Positions 1-10,033 are shown, numbered from the stretch's first letter. The stretch is DNA of 64,000 nucleotides from Candidatus Merdisoma merdipullorum (GCA_018715645.1 DVLE01000093.1:20882-84881); one strand, 5' to 3'. Program-made: numbers and translations. Notes: generated from the letters alone by a model not told the origin.

Positions 1-56
1 GCCAGGCGCATTCCTGTATAGGTATCCACATTATCACTTATCAGATACATCTTCAT
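1..56 (-). CDS. ntpG: V-type ATPase subunit F (NtpG), N-terminal fragment cut by the window edge
   Basis: The first 18 codons read MKMYLISDNVDTYTGMRLA, the typical start of the V/A-type ATPase subunit F (NtpG), a small central-stalk protein linking the catalytic head to the membrane rotor. A ribosome-binding site (AAGGAAGG) lies just upstream of the ATG at 56. The rest of the gene is outside the window. It follows the rotor gene ntpK by 54 bases, so it belongs to the same operon. The identification rests on a short peptide and on context. Confidence 0.8.
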   Translation of the reverse strand, partial: MKMYLISDNVDTYTGMRL

Positions 57-110
57 AGGAATTCCTTCCTTTCTGAGAGCTGGGACGTATTGCCCCTTGG
101 TATGCCGACA

Positions 111-569
111 TTATAACTGTCCAAGAATCATGAAGGAGATAATCAGACCGTACAGAGCGATACCTTCGGCCATAGCTACGAAGATCATGGACTTACCGAA
201 GATACTCTGATCCTCGCTGATCGCTCCGAGAGCCGCGCTTGCAGAAGAAGCTACCGCAATACCGGAACCGATACCGGAAAGGCTCGTCGCCAGAGCTGCC
301 GCGATATAACCAAGTCCGGAAGATAGTCCGGACGCGGAAGCGCCCGTCGCAGCGGCGTCCGCTGCCACCTCGGCTGCCTGTACGCTGCCTGCTCCGCCAA
401 GAGAAAGGATAGACGCAAGAGCCAGGGTTCCAAAGAAGAAAAAGCAGTTGCACGCCAGAGATCTCTTATACCGTCTGCGGCTCTTCTCTCCCAGGAAATA
501 CGCTCCAAAAGGAATGATAATACTCAGAATCAATGCTGCAACAAGTAATACTCTCACTACGATAGACAT
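111..569 (-). CDS. ntpK: V-type ATPase subunit K (membrane rotor proteolipid)
   Basis: This 152-residue protein forms the ion-carrying rotor ring of a V/A-type ATPase. Two hairpins are visible. The first (about residues 4-60) is hydrophobic but lacks a buried acidic residue. The second (about 85-150) is a typical c-subunit hairpin rich in Gly, Ala and Ser, with the ion-binding glutamate Glu135 in MAEGIALYG. Having one carboxylate per four helices is known for bacterial V-type rings. It lies between ntpI and ntpG. Whether the ion is Na+ or H+ cannot be read from the sequence. Confidence 0.9.
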   Translation of the reverse strand: MSIVVRVLLVAALILSIIIPFGAYFLGEKSRRRYKRSLACNCFFFFGTLALASILSLGGAGSVQAAEVAADAAATGASASGLSSGLGYIAAALATSLSGIGSGIAVASSASAALGAISEDQSIFGKSMIFVAMAEGIALYGLIISFMILGQL

Positions 570-633
570 ATAAATTTTCCTCCTTAAATACCTTTAGATA
601 TTTACATAAAATTGTATAGCAGTCCTTTTTCCC

Positions 634-2562
634 TTACTTTTTCAGCTCATAGGGCCGGAATGCATGTCCCGTTCCTTTGTAGAAACGGCTGAACAGCTCA
701 TAATACTCAAGCCTCAGCACCTGAATGCCTACGATCAGTCCCTCCATAGCGCAGACAAAAGCGTTGCCCAGAATTATGATAATCCAGTTGCCGCTTCCTC
801 CGTTTGTAAAACCGGCCAGCATCAGCACGACCTCCATCATCGCCGCATGGCTGACCGCGAAGGCTCCGATACGGACAAAGGACAGCGTATTTGAGAAAAA
901 GCTTAAAAGCACCTCAAACATCTCGAAAAAGGTCTGCACCAGATACATCGGCACTCCATCGTCAAATTTCGCCTTTTTCTTCTCCAGCCACGCTCCAAGA
1001 GGCTCCTTAAAAGCCATAGCCAGAAGCGGAACTCCCAGAATCACCACAAGGATCACCGCTGCCGGAAGCGTATGTCCGCTCATAAACAGAATCAGGCACG
1101 CCACCAGAAAACCGTAGAACAAAAGTCCCGCGACGCCGTTTGTGTCAAACCAGGTTCCTTCCGCATCATGATTCCGCATACATACAACGATGTGCATGAC
1201 CATAACTGCCAGAATCAGAAACATGCCAAAGACAATGGCCACAACAAATACCGTGTTCATCTGTCCGATCACAGGCAAAGACATCATGGCCTCTTTAGGC
1301 TTCAGCCAGATATGCTGAATCAGCGTGTCTTCAAAGCCAAAAAAGCTGCCGTACATAAATCCGAAAAATGTGGAAAACACACCCGCGCTGGCGATGATCG
1401 CCGCCAGATCCATTCCCTTTTTCTTATAAAGAAACAGGCCGCCCAGCAGAAGCACCAGGCCCTGCCCCACATCTCCGAACATTGCCCCAAAGATAAACGC
1501 ATAGGTCAGGGCCACAAACATAGTGGGGTCCAGCTCATTATAAGCCGGAAGTCCGTACATCTTTACATACATTTCAAAAGGACGGAACAGTTTGAAATTC
1601 TTAAGTTTTGTAGGCGGAGTGCTGAAAATATTGTCATGATCGTCCTCCACCACCACAAAGGTCTGCTTGTCGTCCTCGATTTCCTTCTGGAAGGCATCCG
1701 CCTGATCCTCCGGCATCCAGCCGCAGAGAATATAAAATACGTTGTCCTTCTCTCTTGTCAGGGCCGCGAACTTCCGGATGTCAAAGCTTGCGGAAAGCTT
1801 TTCCAGATGCGAAACCGCGCCCGCCAGCTCGTCCGCATGCTCTCCTACTACTGCGGAAATCTGTCTGTCTACCTCTGAAAGCTCCTCATCCAGAGACGCG
1901 ATTCTGTTTTTCAGCTCCTCATAGGCCTGGCTGGGCGTACCCTCGTATTCATCCGGCAGATAAAAATGCTCAAAATGCATGGAGGCGTAGACGGCATCTA
2001 CCTTGTCCGCCACAGAATCCGGCGCAAAATACACGCCCCAGACATACTCGTCGTCACTGCTGCACTGATAAAAGATCGTATCCAGCGTATCGTATACATA
2101 CCGTTCAAATTTATCGAAATATTCTTTTGAAATCCTTCCAAATCTGTATTTGATATAACGGAATTTCAAAAGCTTGTGAACCTCAAACCGAAGTCCCCGG
2201 AACGGATCTATATTTTCCAGAGAGACCCGGCACTTCTCTCTCTCCTCGGAAAGCTCCGCCCTCTTGTTCCGAAGCTCAGTCAGATGACTTTCCGCTTCGC
2301 GCAGAATATTCGCCGCCTGCTCTGCCGTTATATCCGGAAACTCCTGATCCGTCTTCAGTCCGGCAGGGAGATATTCTTTCGCCTGGCGGATTATTTCCTC
2401 ATACGGATTCTTGTCCGTATAGGCTCTCAGATCCCGTACTGTCTTAAGCTCTGTCAGGGCGTTTTCCAACTGAATCTCATACTTGGAAAGATATTGTCCA
2501 GCCATGCGCTCAATATCATCCTTCGGCCCAGTGATGCTTAAGAACTTCATTTTAACAATCAC
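634..2562 (-). CDS. ntpI: V-type ATPase subunit I (membrane stator, subunit a homologue)
   Basis: This 642-residue protein has the layout of NtpI. The N-terminal half, about 340 residues, is soluble and coiled-coil rich and forms the peripheral stalk contact. The C-terminal half has about seven membrane helices beginning near FVALTYAFIFGAMFGDVGQG, the ion half-channel region. The family-typical segment SFVRIGAFAVSHAAMM, which carries the essential arginine, is present near residue 560. Its start overlaps the ntpC stop by four bases, so the two are translationally coupled. Length fits the family. Confidence 0.95.
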   Translation of the reverse strand: MIVKMKFLSITGPKDDIERMAGQYLSKYEIQLENALTELKTVRDLRAYTDKNPYEEIIRQAKEYLPAGLKTDQEFPDITAEQAANILREAESHLTELRNKRAELSEEREKCRVSLENIDPFRGLRFEVHKLLKFRYIKYRFGRISKEYFDKFERYVYDTLDTIFYQCSSDDEYVWGVYFAPDSVADKVDAVYASMHFEHFYLPDEYEGTPSQAYEELKNRIASLDEELSEVDRQISAVVGEHADELAGAVSHLEKLSASFDIRKFAALTREKDNVFYILCGWMPEDQADAFQKEIEDDKQTFVVVEDDHDNIFSTPPTKLKNFKLFRPFEMYVKMYGLPAYNELDPTMFVALTYAFIFGAMFGDVGQGLVLLLGGLFLYKKKGMDLAAIIASAGVFSTFFGFMYGSFFGFEDTLIQHIWLKPKEAMMSLPVIGQMNTVFVVAIVFGMFLILAVMVMHIVVCMRNHDAEGTWFDTNGVAGLLFYGFLVACLILFMSGHTLPAAVILVVILGVPLLAMAFKEPLGAWLEKKKAKFDDGVPMYLVQTFFEMFEVLLSFFSNTLSFVRIGAFAVSHAAMMEVVLMLAGFTNGGSGNWIIIILGNAFVCAMEGLIVGIQVLRLEYYELFSRFYKGTGHAFRPYELKK

Positions 2563-3635
2563 TTGCTGCTACCTCCTCTGCTTTTGCTTCCATCCCCAGA
2601 CTGTTCCACGTATTTTAACGTCTCGCCGGGCGGCAGTCCATACCTGACGCCCTCCAGAACGGTGGTCAGCCTGTCCAGTTCCCTTTCTTTTTCATAAAGG
2701 TAACTGGTGATCACCGCCATAGAATACGGATTGCTCCGTTTCTCTTCCCCATAAATTTTCCTGATAAACTGGTGATACATCTGCTCCAGCTTTTCTCCGT
2801 CAAGCTCAAGAAATTTCTTTCCGTAGTATGTCTTTCGTACCGCTGCCTCAAGCTCCTTCTCATCCGCGGCAGTCACCATACTGCGAATGTCGCTGTCATG
2901 CAGCCGGTAGGTAATTGGAATCAGCAGCGTATAGGTCGAAGCTTCACTGAGCTGATAATACTTTTTCGCCCTGTAAATCCACATCATATTCAGCAGATCA
3001 ATCTTGCTCCCCAGGCTTCTCGTCAAAAGCTCCTGATCCTTACCTTTTAAAAGCCTGTCTTTCTGCTTCCAGATCATCGAAAAATAATACAGATCCAGCG
3101 TCATTTCGTAATCAAACAGTTCTGCCTTTTCCGCATTTTCCAGCTTCTGCAGCACCCTGTAATACTGCGTGTCCTTCAAAGTTTCCAGAATTTCCGGAAC
3201 TGTCACCGCATCCGCCAGCCTGGCAAGCGGTATCTCCGTAAATTTCTGAATAGTCCCGCGAAATTCCTTTTCCTCTCCCGTTCTGTCTCCATGGTTAAAC
3301 GCCCGCCGGAAAGCCCGCTTCAGAACCGCTATCTCAAACTTGCTGAAGTACAGCTTCAGAACGCTTTTCTGTCCCCTGTCGCAGAAACGGTAAATTTTTG
3401 TATAATCATAGTACAGGGTTCCTACCAGAAGTCTCTCAACCTCTCCGCGGTGGAGCTGATTCTCATCTCTGCTGCCGAGCAGGACGCCGTACGCAGGAAT
3501 CTTCTTCAGATAGGCCACGGCCTGGGGCACGCTTTCCATAGCCGCCAGTCTGCGGTAATCATCCGCTTTCAGAAGGCGGCTTTCCATAGCGCGTATCTTT
3601 GTGGCAATGGCGCTGTATTTCATCAGATCACCCAT
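2559..3635 (-). CDS. ntpC: V-type ATPase subunit C (NtpC, subunit d homologue)
   Basis: This 358-residue soluble protein matches the V/A-ATPase subunit C/d family, which caps the rotor ring and joins it to the central stalk. The opening YSAIATKIRAMESRLL and the conserved YRxL and Tyr/Phe-rich helices are typical. The ATG at 3635 has AGGAG seven bases upstream; a second in-frame Met four codons in (3623) is possible. The gene sits three bases after the stalk gene and overlaps ntpI by four bases. Confidence 0.9.
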   Translation of the reverse strand: MGDLMKYSAIATKIRAMESRLLKADDYRRLAAMESVPQAVAYLKKIPAYGVLLGSRDENQLHRGEVERLLVGTLYYDYTKIYRFCDRGQKSVLKLYFSKFEIAVLKRAFRRAFNHGDRTGEEKEFRGTIQKFTEIPLARLADAVTVPEILETLKDTQYYRVLQKLENAEKAELFDYEMTLDLYYFSMIWKQKDRLLKGKDQELLTRSLGSKIDLLNMMWIYRAKKYYQLSEASTYTLLIPITYRLHDSDIRSMVTAADEKELEAAVRKTYYGKKFLELDGEKLEQMYHQFIRKIYGEEKRSNPYSMAVITSYLYEKERELDRLTTVLEGVRYGLPPGETLKYVEQSGDGSKSRGGSSK

Positions 3636-3637
3636 GC

Positions 3638-3958
3638 CTACTCTCCTATCATTTTACGAAATATCCCTTCGGCCAGCTTTTCATGGTTCTGGCTGTATTC
3701 CTGCTCCATAGCGTTCAGCTCGTGCTCTGTCTCAAGCCTCATCTTCAAAAGCTCATTCTCAGCGTCAGCCTTCAGTTTTTCATTCAGGCTTTTCAGCTTT
3801 TCCTGCGTCTGAGCGTCGAGTCCCGCGTCAAAGGCCTTGGTCTTTGCCTCATACTCTGCGGCTATCTGCTTTTTCTGTTCCGCTGCCTTTTCCTCCAGTG
3901 AAACAGCCGCATTTTCAATCTCAGAAAGTCTGTTCAGGACAGTTTCCATCTGCTCCAT
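3638..3958 (-). CDS. V-type ATPase peripheral-stalk subunit (NtpF/subunit H-like)
   Basis: This 106-residue protein is almost wholly charged alpha-helix with heptad-like spacing, predicted to form a coiled coil over about residues 5-90. It has no membrane segment. In Enterococcus-type operons the first gene, ntpF, encodes a similar small coiled-coil protein that pairs with subunit E in the peripheral stalk. Position as first gene of the operon and size support that role. Coiled-coil proteins are weak in sequence signature, so the assignment depends mostly on context. Confidence 0.75.
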   Translation of the reverse strand: MEQMETVLNRLSEIENAAVSLEEKAAEQKKQIAAEYEAKTKAFDAGLDAQTQEKLKSLNEKLKADAENELLKMRLETEHELNAMEQEYSQNHEKLAEGIFRKMIGE

Positions 3959-4144
3959 GCGCTTTCCTCCTGTCTCAAGTCAGTCTAAATTCTCCGTCCC
4001 CAAGGACGCTCTGGTCCTCCAAAAACCAGATTATCTCACTTATACTATATCTTTTTTGTGCAAAAAGCTATAGTAAAAATAACAAAAAAGTATTTTTTTT
4101 CTTCCTGCTTTTCTCTATATTTGTGCAAATTTTCATTTCCGAAA
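3959..4144 (-). promoter_or_regulatory. A/T-rich leader and promoter region of the V-ATPase operon
   Basis: This 186-base gap must hold the operon promoter. On the minus strand a TATAGTATAA stretch near 4047-4056 is a possible -10, with no convincing -35. The segment TTGCACAAA followed by ATATAG occurs twice (near 4048-4066 and 4114-4132) as an imperfect direct repeat. Closer to the gene, two short hairpins can form from TCTGGT/ACCAGA and CGTCC/GGACG. No RNA family was recognised. Confidence 0.35.
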
Positions 4145-4172
4145 AAATTCCCCGGCTTTTACCGGGGAATTT
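4145..4172 (-). terminator. Rho-independent terminator after rpsU
   Basis: A perfect 11-bp stem (AAATTCCCCGG with CCGGGGAATTT) around a 6-base loop is followed on the minus strand by a run of T. It lies 12 bases beyond the rpsU stop codon. Confidence 0.9.
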
Positions 4173-4183
4173 CACACACAAAT

Positions 4184-4360
4184 TTAGTTGTATTTACGCT
4201 TTCTCGCTGCTTCAGACTTCTTCTTACGTCTTACGCTGGGCTTCTCGTAATGTTCTCTCTTACGAATCTCCTGCTGAATGCCTGCTTTTGCACAGTTTCT
4301 CTTAAAACGACGCAGAGCGCTATCTAAAGTCTCGTTCTCTTTAACGATTACATTCGACAT
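4184..4360 (-). CDS. rpsU: 30S ribosomal protein S21
   Basis: A 58-codon gene easily missed because it is so short. The product begins [20 protein letters not shown] and ends in a very basic tail, [10 protein letters not shown], exactly the bS21 pattern. S21 sits on the 30S platform near the anti-Shine-Dalgarno sequence. GGGAGG and AGGTG ribosome-binding sites precede the ATG at 4360. It has its own promoter (4483-4511) and terminator (4145-4172), so it is a single-gene unit. Confidence 0.97.
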   Translation of the reverse strand: MSNVIVKENETLDSALRRFKRNCAKAGIQQEIRKREHYEKPSVRRKKKSEAARKRKYN

Positions 4361-4482
4361 AGTACCACACCTAACCTCCCTCCAGTTGCATATTGTGCAC
4401 TAGACAACTGTCTGGGTCATATACCTTAGGCTATCAAAAACTCACGCCGTTTTCCAGCCAAAGGGATCGTTGCACAACTAAG

Positions 4483-4511
4483 ATTATAGTGTTTGAACGT
4501 GCTTCTGTCAA
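4483..4511 (-). promoter_or_regulatory. SigA promoter of rpsU with a 116-base leader
   Basis: The minus strand reads TTGACA, 17 bases, TATAAT, a consensus vegetative promoter. Transcription would start near 4476, leaving a leader of about 116 bases. In it TTGTGCA (near 4471) can pair with TGCACAA (near 4395), so the leader may fold before the ribosome-binding site. Confidence 0.85.
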
Positions 4512-4525
4512 TAGTTTTTTGTTTT

Positions 4526-5902
4526 TCAGAATCCTCTTTCCTTCAAATCCGCCACAATTCGCACATAGGTTTCCGTCACATCGAAGCCCTTATAATCCTG
4601 GCGTTTCAAATCGATGATGTCGCCATGGGAGATGCCGCGCAGCCTTTTGTTTGAAAAAACGCCCCGGAATTCGCCCCATTTTGCAGATTCCACGCTGACC
4701 AGCCCATCGTTTTCTCCTTCCAGAGGGCGTATCAGGCAATAGGGAATCATAAGCAGCAGATGACTGAACGGATTTTTCATTTTGGAGGTGTAACTCTGGT
4801 AATAGACGCCCGGCACATCCGGCGTCTCCTGATTGAAGCGCGCGCTTGCCTCCGTCGCGAACTGATGGGTAGCCGTATAAAAATCCGGGGACTTATCTCC
4901 AAACCTTGCAAATGTCCGGTCAAAGCAATCCGCCACAAAGCGGTAGAACCCTTCCGGCAGCCGGCAGGCATAATCCACAAAACGGCAGCCTCTGTGCGGC
5001 GTATTCATCGTCGTAAGCGAAGCCACATACGGTCCCATCCCAAGGGTGGAAACCGCGTATCTGGCATCCAGTCCCCCTTTGGAATGAGCGATGATGTTGA
5101 CTTTCTCCGCGCCCGTTTCTTTCCGGATCTCGAAAATTCTGCGGCGGATGTCCTCGCCATTGTATGCGATGGTACCCAGAGCCTCCTGGTTGCCGTAATA
5201 GATCACGGCTCCGTTCCGCTTAAGCTCCCTGGGAATCCGTCCCCAGTAATTAAAATACCGGAGATCCCGAAAGCCAATGCCGTGAACGAGAAGAAGGGGA
5301 TACTTTGTAGCACACATTCCGGAGTCTACCCGGAGGGCGCGAAGCTCTGCCTTTTCCCGTAGAAAATCATACTCCTCATAGACAAGACGGCAGGCGTACA
5401 GAAGGACCAGGAGATTTACCACTGGAATCCACCAGGTCAGCAGCATCACCACACGCCTGGCGATGCTGAGGCGTCTGGAAGTGAAGAAGATCCGCAGGGT
5501 TCCCAGCCAGACAAGCAGAAAGATTCCCAGGAGGGCCAGCACCAGATCCAGAAGCCGGACGGCTCTGCCATACATCAGAGCAATCCCAAAAGAAGGCTGG
5601 AACATACGCCAGATGATCCATATCTGAACGACCGCTCCGTACAGGCCCCAGTAAATGCTTCTGCGCCCGCCCAGCATCATCCGCGCCCGCAGCCCTGTCC
5701 GCACACGATCCCGGACCGGCCAGACGAGAAGCCACAGGTATGTAAGAATCAGAAAAATCGCCGCAGGTATCTGGAGAATCCAGGCGAGTTCTTTCGCTCC
5801 CGCGCTTTCTGCAGTCCGCCCAAGTCCTGTCAGGAAGAAGGGCAGATTCAGGGCGCATGGCACAGCCAGCGCCAAATACAGCTTTCCTGCAAAATGTCTC
5901 AT
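4526..5902 (-). CDS. Membrane-anchored alpha/beta-hydrolase (triacylglycerol lipase/esterase-like)
   Basis: The 458-residue product has four or five hydrophobic helices in residues 5-175 and then a lipase-type alpha/beta-hydrolase domain. The oxyanion strand LLLVHGIG is at 203-210, the nucleophile elbow AHSKGG places Ser274, and NDGLVS (Asp399) with SHGD (His426) complete a plausible triad. The Ala before the Ser in place of Gly is tolerated in this family. It overlaps the end of the ASKHA gene by four bases, suggesting cotranscription. The substrate is unknown; the anchored topology suggests action at the membrane face. PGAP1-like or lipase class 2 proteins are alternatives. Confidence 0.75.
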   Translation of the reverse strand: MRHFAGKLYLALAVPCALNLPFFLTGLGRTAESAGAKELAWILQIPAAIFLILTYLWLLVWPVRDRVRTGLRARMMLGGRRSIYWGLYGAVVQIWIIWRMFQPSFGIALMYGRAVRLLDLVLALLGIFLLVWLGTLRIFFTSRRLSIARRVVMLLTWWIPVVNLLVLLYACRLVYEEYDFLREKAELRALRVDSGMCATKYPLLLVHGIGFRDLRYFNYWGRIPRELKRNGAVIYYGNQEALGTIAYNGEDIRRRIFEIRKETGAEKVNIIAHSKGGLDARYAVSTLGMGPYVASLTTMNTPHRGCRFVDYACRLPEGFYRFVADCFDRTFARFGDKSPDFYTATHQFATEASARFNQETPDVPGVYYQSYTSKMKNPFSHLLLMIPYCLIRPLEGENDGLVSVESAKWGEFRGVFSNKRLRGISHGDIIDLKRQDYKGFDVTETYVRIVADLKERGF

Positions 5903-7461
5903 ACTCTCTCTTTCCTTCTCTCCTCCAGCCGCCTTGCTACCGACGGATACCTCTGCAGATCCGTATGCGGGATCGCGGTCGCAGCCACCATGAGCTGAAG
6001 AAAATCCTCCACCGCGCCAAACTGCACATACTCCATCCGGCTGACAATCTCCTCCGCTTTTTTGGCAAGAGAACGGTCAAGCAGCAGCTTCCTGGCCCCC
6101 TGCAGGGAAGTGTTTCCCGGCGAAAGGATCCTGTCCCTGTCAATATCCGGATAAAGGCCTATGGTCACCGCCGATTCCTTGTCAAAATGAGTGCCAAAGG
6201 CTCCGGCCACATAAAAACGTCCCACATCCTCCATCGTAAGGCCAATGAGCTTCATCATATACTCCACCATAGTCATGGCCGCGGCCTTCGTCCTCAGAAA
6301 TTCATCCACGTCGTCCTGGTAGAAGTAAAGCCCTGGAGCGTATTCTACCGCCAGCTCCGTCTCCTGTTCCTCTCTGCCTGGAACCTTTATCACTTTCGGA
6401 CTCTCCTCCTGAAACCGCCCCCGCAGATCAATCCAGCCATTCAGGAACAGCTCCGCGATCAAATCTGCGATCCCTGAACCGCAGATTCCTTTCGCCTTTC
6501 CCTCTCCGATCACATGAACCTTCAGCCTTCCCTGCTCCGTCGTGACACGATCTACAGCGCCTTCTTCCGCCCGCATCCCTGTGTGGACCACGCCGCCTTC
6601 CAGGGCTGGTCCCGCAGCCCCCGCTCCGGCCAGCAAAAAGTCTTTATTTCCCACGACCAGTTCTCCGTTCGTTCCCACATCAAGAAAGACGCAGATCTCC
6701 TCCTGATCCGGGATCCCTGTGGCCAGCATTCCGCTGATGATGTCGCCGCCCAGATAATTTTCCAGGCCGGGACAGCAGTAGACGAAACCATCTATAGGAA
6801 TCCCCAGCTCCTCTCCCCGTACCATATCAGGAGCAAGAGTCTGGACCGCATAGGGGGACGAAAAGACGCCAAAGGCATCCAGTCCCAGCAGAAAATGGAT
6901 CATCGTCGTATTTCCGGACACTGTCAGGATCGGGCAGGAATGAACATCGATTCCCGTCTTTTTCTCCAGGCTGTCCAGAAGCGTACAAAATCCTTCTACG
7001 GTAGCCCGCTGAAGCCTTTTCCGGCGCTCCGGCCGACCCTTCGTATAAAAAATCCTGCTTAAAATGTCTTCGCCCCAGTTAATTCCCGGATTGAAGATGC
7101 TCTCCCTTCCAAGAATTTCTCCTGTATTCAGATTCAAAAGCTCCATGAGCACCGTCGTGCTTCCCAGATCGACGCAGAGTCCGTAATGAGCCTCTGCCGT
7201 ATTTCCTGCTTCCAGTCTCAGAAGCTCCCAGCCATAGCCGTCGAAGGCGATTGTGGCCGTCACCCGGAAATCGCTCTGCTCACAGATGTCAGAAGCGTTC
7301 CGTAAAGCGTTAGAACGTACCCGGATATAGGCGGTTTTTTCCTCCTGCCGGAAAGGACCACTGTCCTTCAGGGCGGCGATTAGCCGCTCCTGCAGCGGAC
7401 GGTGGTCCTCCTCGCAAGGCTTGGGAAGCTCAAGATAAATCTTTTTGCTCCACACTTCCAT
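5899..7461 (-). CDS. ASKHA-domain (DUF4445/RACo-like) protein lacking the usual 2Fe-2S domain
   Basis: The 520-residue protein matches the C-terminal part of corrinoid-reducing activators such as RACo: a linker opening KIYLELPKP, a middle domain, and an ASKHA nucleotide-binding fold with CVDLGSTTV (near 93), VSGNTTM, FLDVGTNGELV and AGAGAAGPALEGG. RACo proteins normally begin with a 90-residue 2Fe-2S ferredoxin domain; here the protein starts directly at the linker. No room exists upstream, since ilvC ends three bases before the ATG at 7461. The usual role is ATP-dependent reactivation of a corrinoid enzyme, but no methyltransferase is nearby. Confidence 0.8.
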   Translation of the reverse strand: MEVWSKKIYLELPKPCEEDHRPLQERLIAALKDSGPFRQEEKTAYIRVRSNALRNASDICEQSDFRVTATIAFDGYGWELLRLEAGNTAEAHYGLCVDLGSTTVLMELLNLNTGEILGRESIFNPGINWGEDILSRIFYTKGRPERRKRLQRATVEGFCTLLDSLEKKTGIDVHSCPILTVSGNTTMIHFLLGLDAFGVFSSPYAVQTLAPDMVRGEELGIPIDGFVYCCPGLENYLGGDIISGMLATGIPDQEEICVFLDVGTNGELVVGNKDFLLAGAGAAGPALEGGVVHTGMRAEEGAVDRVTTEQGRLKVHVIGEGKAKGICGSGIADLIAELFLNGWIDLRGRFQEESPKVIKVPGREEQETELAVEYAPGLYFYQDDVDEFLRTKAAAMTMVEYMMKLIGLTMEDVGRFYVAGAFGTHFDKESAVTIGLYPDIDRDRILSPGNTSLQGARKLLLDRSLAKKAEEIVSRMEYVQFGAVEDFLQLMVAATAIPHTDLQRYPSVARRLEERRKERV

Positions 7462-7464
7462 GTA

Positions 7465-8505
<1,041 letters not shown>

Positions 8506-8578
8506 TTATCCTTAAGGATCACATCGGTGCGTCCCATGACGCCGGTGCAGTCACTAAAAGAAGCTCTGTTCTCCGGAT

Positions 8579-9112
8579 TTAGCTGAAATCGTAATCCATT
8601 AGCTTTCCGTCCTCATCGTACATCTTTACGTCAAAGGTGCCTCTGGACAGTCCGGTCACTCCTGTTCTTGCAAGCTCCAGAATCTCATATCCGCTCAGCA
8701 GATCGATAAACGCCTCTATCTTCGACTGGTTTCCGGTAAGCTCGATGACAAGGGAACCCTTCGCCACATCCACAATCTTCGCCCGGAAGATATTCGCCAC
8801 CGCAATCAAAGACTGACGGTTCTCCTCATCCACCTTAATCTTGATCATGATCAGCTCCCGGCAGATAGAGGTCTCCGGCTCCAGGCGCTTAATGTCAATC
8901 ACATCCACCAGCTTGTTAAGCTGATTCTCTATCTGCTGCAGAATCAGTTCATCGCCTTTGGCCGCAACCGTCGCTCTGGAATAGCGGGGATCCGCCGTTA
9001 CGCCTACAGTCAGGCTGTCGATATTATAGCCGCGGCGGCTGAACAGCCCTGAAATCCGGCTCAGCACACCGGAAGTATTGTCTACCAGAATAGAAAATAC
9101 AACTCGTTTCAT
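8579..9112 (-). CDS. ilvN: Acetolactate synthase small (regulatory) subunit
   Basis: The 177-residue protein opens with an ACT domain (VFSILVDNTSGVLSRISGLF, about residues 4-75) that binds valine for feedback control. The family's C-terminal regulatory domain follows, with the motif RTGVTGLSRG. It is longer than the 160 residues common in the family because of a C-terminal extension ending in acidic residues. The ribosome-binding site is AAGGGGTG. The catalytic subunit gene ilvB is not adjacent. The pair ilvN-ilvC is driven by the promoter at 9197-9225. Confidence 0.95.
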   Translation of the reverse strand: MKRVVFSILVDNTSGVLSRISGLFSRRGYNIDSLTVGVTADPRYSRATVAAKGDELILQQIENQLNKLVDVIDIKRLEPETSICRELIMIKIKVDEENRQSLIAVANIFRAKIVDVAKGSLVIELTGNQSKIEAFIDLLSGYEILELARTGVTGLSRGTFDVKMYDEDGKLMDYDFS

Positions 9113-9196
9113 TCTCTCACCCCTTGTCCTTTTCTCTGTTTTCTCCGGCCGCGCCGAACGCTTTTCCAGCCGCCGGAAAACAGCTCCGTTCTTTGA

Positions 9197-9225
9197 ATTG
9201 TAGCAATTTCCTGCTGCATTGTCAA
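9197..9225 (-). promoter_or_regulatory. SigA promoter of ilvN-ilvC
   Basis: The minus strand shows TTGACA, 17 bases, TACAAT. Transcription would begin near 9190 and leave a leader of roughly 78 bases, too short for a T-box. The promoter lies directly after the stop codon of the ABC ATPase gene. Confidence 0.85.
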
Positions 9226-9229
9226 TCAG

Positions 9230-10033
9230 TCAGGCAAGCATCATCCGGTCATTGGCGAACTCTCCGCCGCTGGCCTGCTCAAACTTCTCCAGAAGGTCCG
9301 ACACCTTCAGCCGCTTTTTCTCCTCGCCCGCCACATCGTAAATAATATGGCCGTCGTACATCATAATCAGCCTGTTTCCATGTACAATGGCGTCCTTCAT
9401 ATTATGGGTGATCATCATGGTCGTCAGGTGATTCTCCTCCACAATCCGGTCTGTGGCCTCCAGGACCTTCGCCGCCGTCTTCGGGTCAAGGGCTGCCGTA
9501 TGTTCGTCAAGCAGCAGAATCCTCGGCTTTTTCAGAGTAGCCATAAGGAGCGTCAGGGCCTGCCGCTGTCCGCCGGACAGAAGCCTTACCTTTGTCGTCA
9601 TACGATCCTCCAGGCCAAGGCCAAGCGCAGCAAGGCGCTCCTGATAATACTTTCTTTCCTTATGGGTGATTCCCGGCTTCAGAAAACGGAAGCTGCCGCG
9701 TCTGGCTGCCAGCGCCAGGTTTTCCTCGATCTGCATGCCGGCCGCCGTGCCTGTCATCGGATCCTGGAACACACGTCCCAGATACTTTGCCCGCTTATGT
9801 TCCGGAAGCTTCGTCACATCTTCGTCGTCGATATAGATCTTTCCTTCGTCTACCGGCCATACGCCTGCCACCGCGTTCAGCATTGTGGACTTTCCGGCGC
9901 CGTTTCCACCGATGACTGTGACGAAATCTCCCTCCTTCAGCTCCAGATTCAGACCGCTTAAGGCTGTCTTCTCATTCACAGTCCCAGCGTTAAAAGTTTT
10001 CCAGATCTCTTCCATTCTAAGCATGGGACGCAC
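9230..10033 (-). CDS. ABC transporter ATP-binding protein (TrpXYZ-like amino-acid or aromatic uptake class)
   Basis: The 267-residue ATPase energises the importer formed with the next two genes. The Walker A motif GGNGAGKS is near residue 43, the signature LSGGQRQALTLLMA near 154, the Walker B LLLDEHTAAL near 178, and the switch His is in MMITHN. The protein resembles the COG1101 class, always found with COG4120 permeases and COG2984 lipoproteins. Its start overlaps the permease gene by 17 bases. Streptococcal members of this set are called tryptophan transporters; the substrate here is not proven. Confidence 0.85.
   Translation of the reverse strand: MRPMLRMEEIWKTFNAGTVNEKTALSGLNLELKEGDFVTVIGGNGAGKSTMLNAVAGVWPVDEGKIYIDDEDVTKLPEHKRAKYLGRVFQDPMTGTAAGMQIEENLALAARRGSFRFLKPGITHKERKYYQERLAALGLGLEDRMTTKVRLLSGGQRQALTLLMATLKKPRILLLDEHTAALDPKTAAKVLEATDRIVEENHLTTMMITHNMKDAIVHGNRLIMMYDGHIIYDVAGEEKKRLKVSDLLEKFEQASGGEFANDRMMLA

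Noticed and set aside
1072..1878. Plus-strand frame of 268 codons inside ntpI
   Set aside because: Antisense shadow of a clear family gene; no ribosome-binding site or family match.
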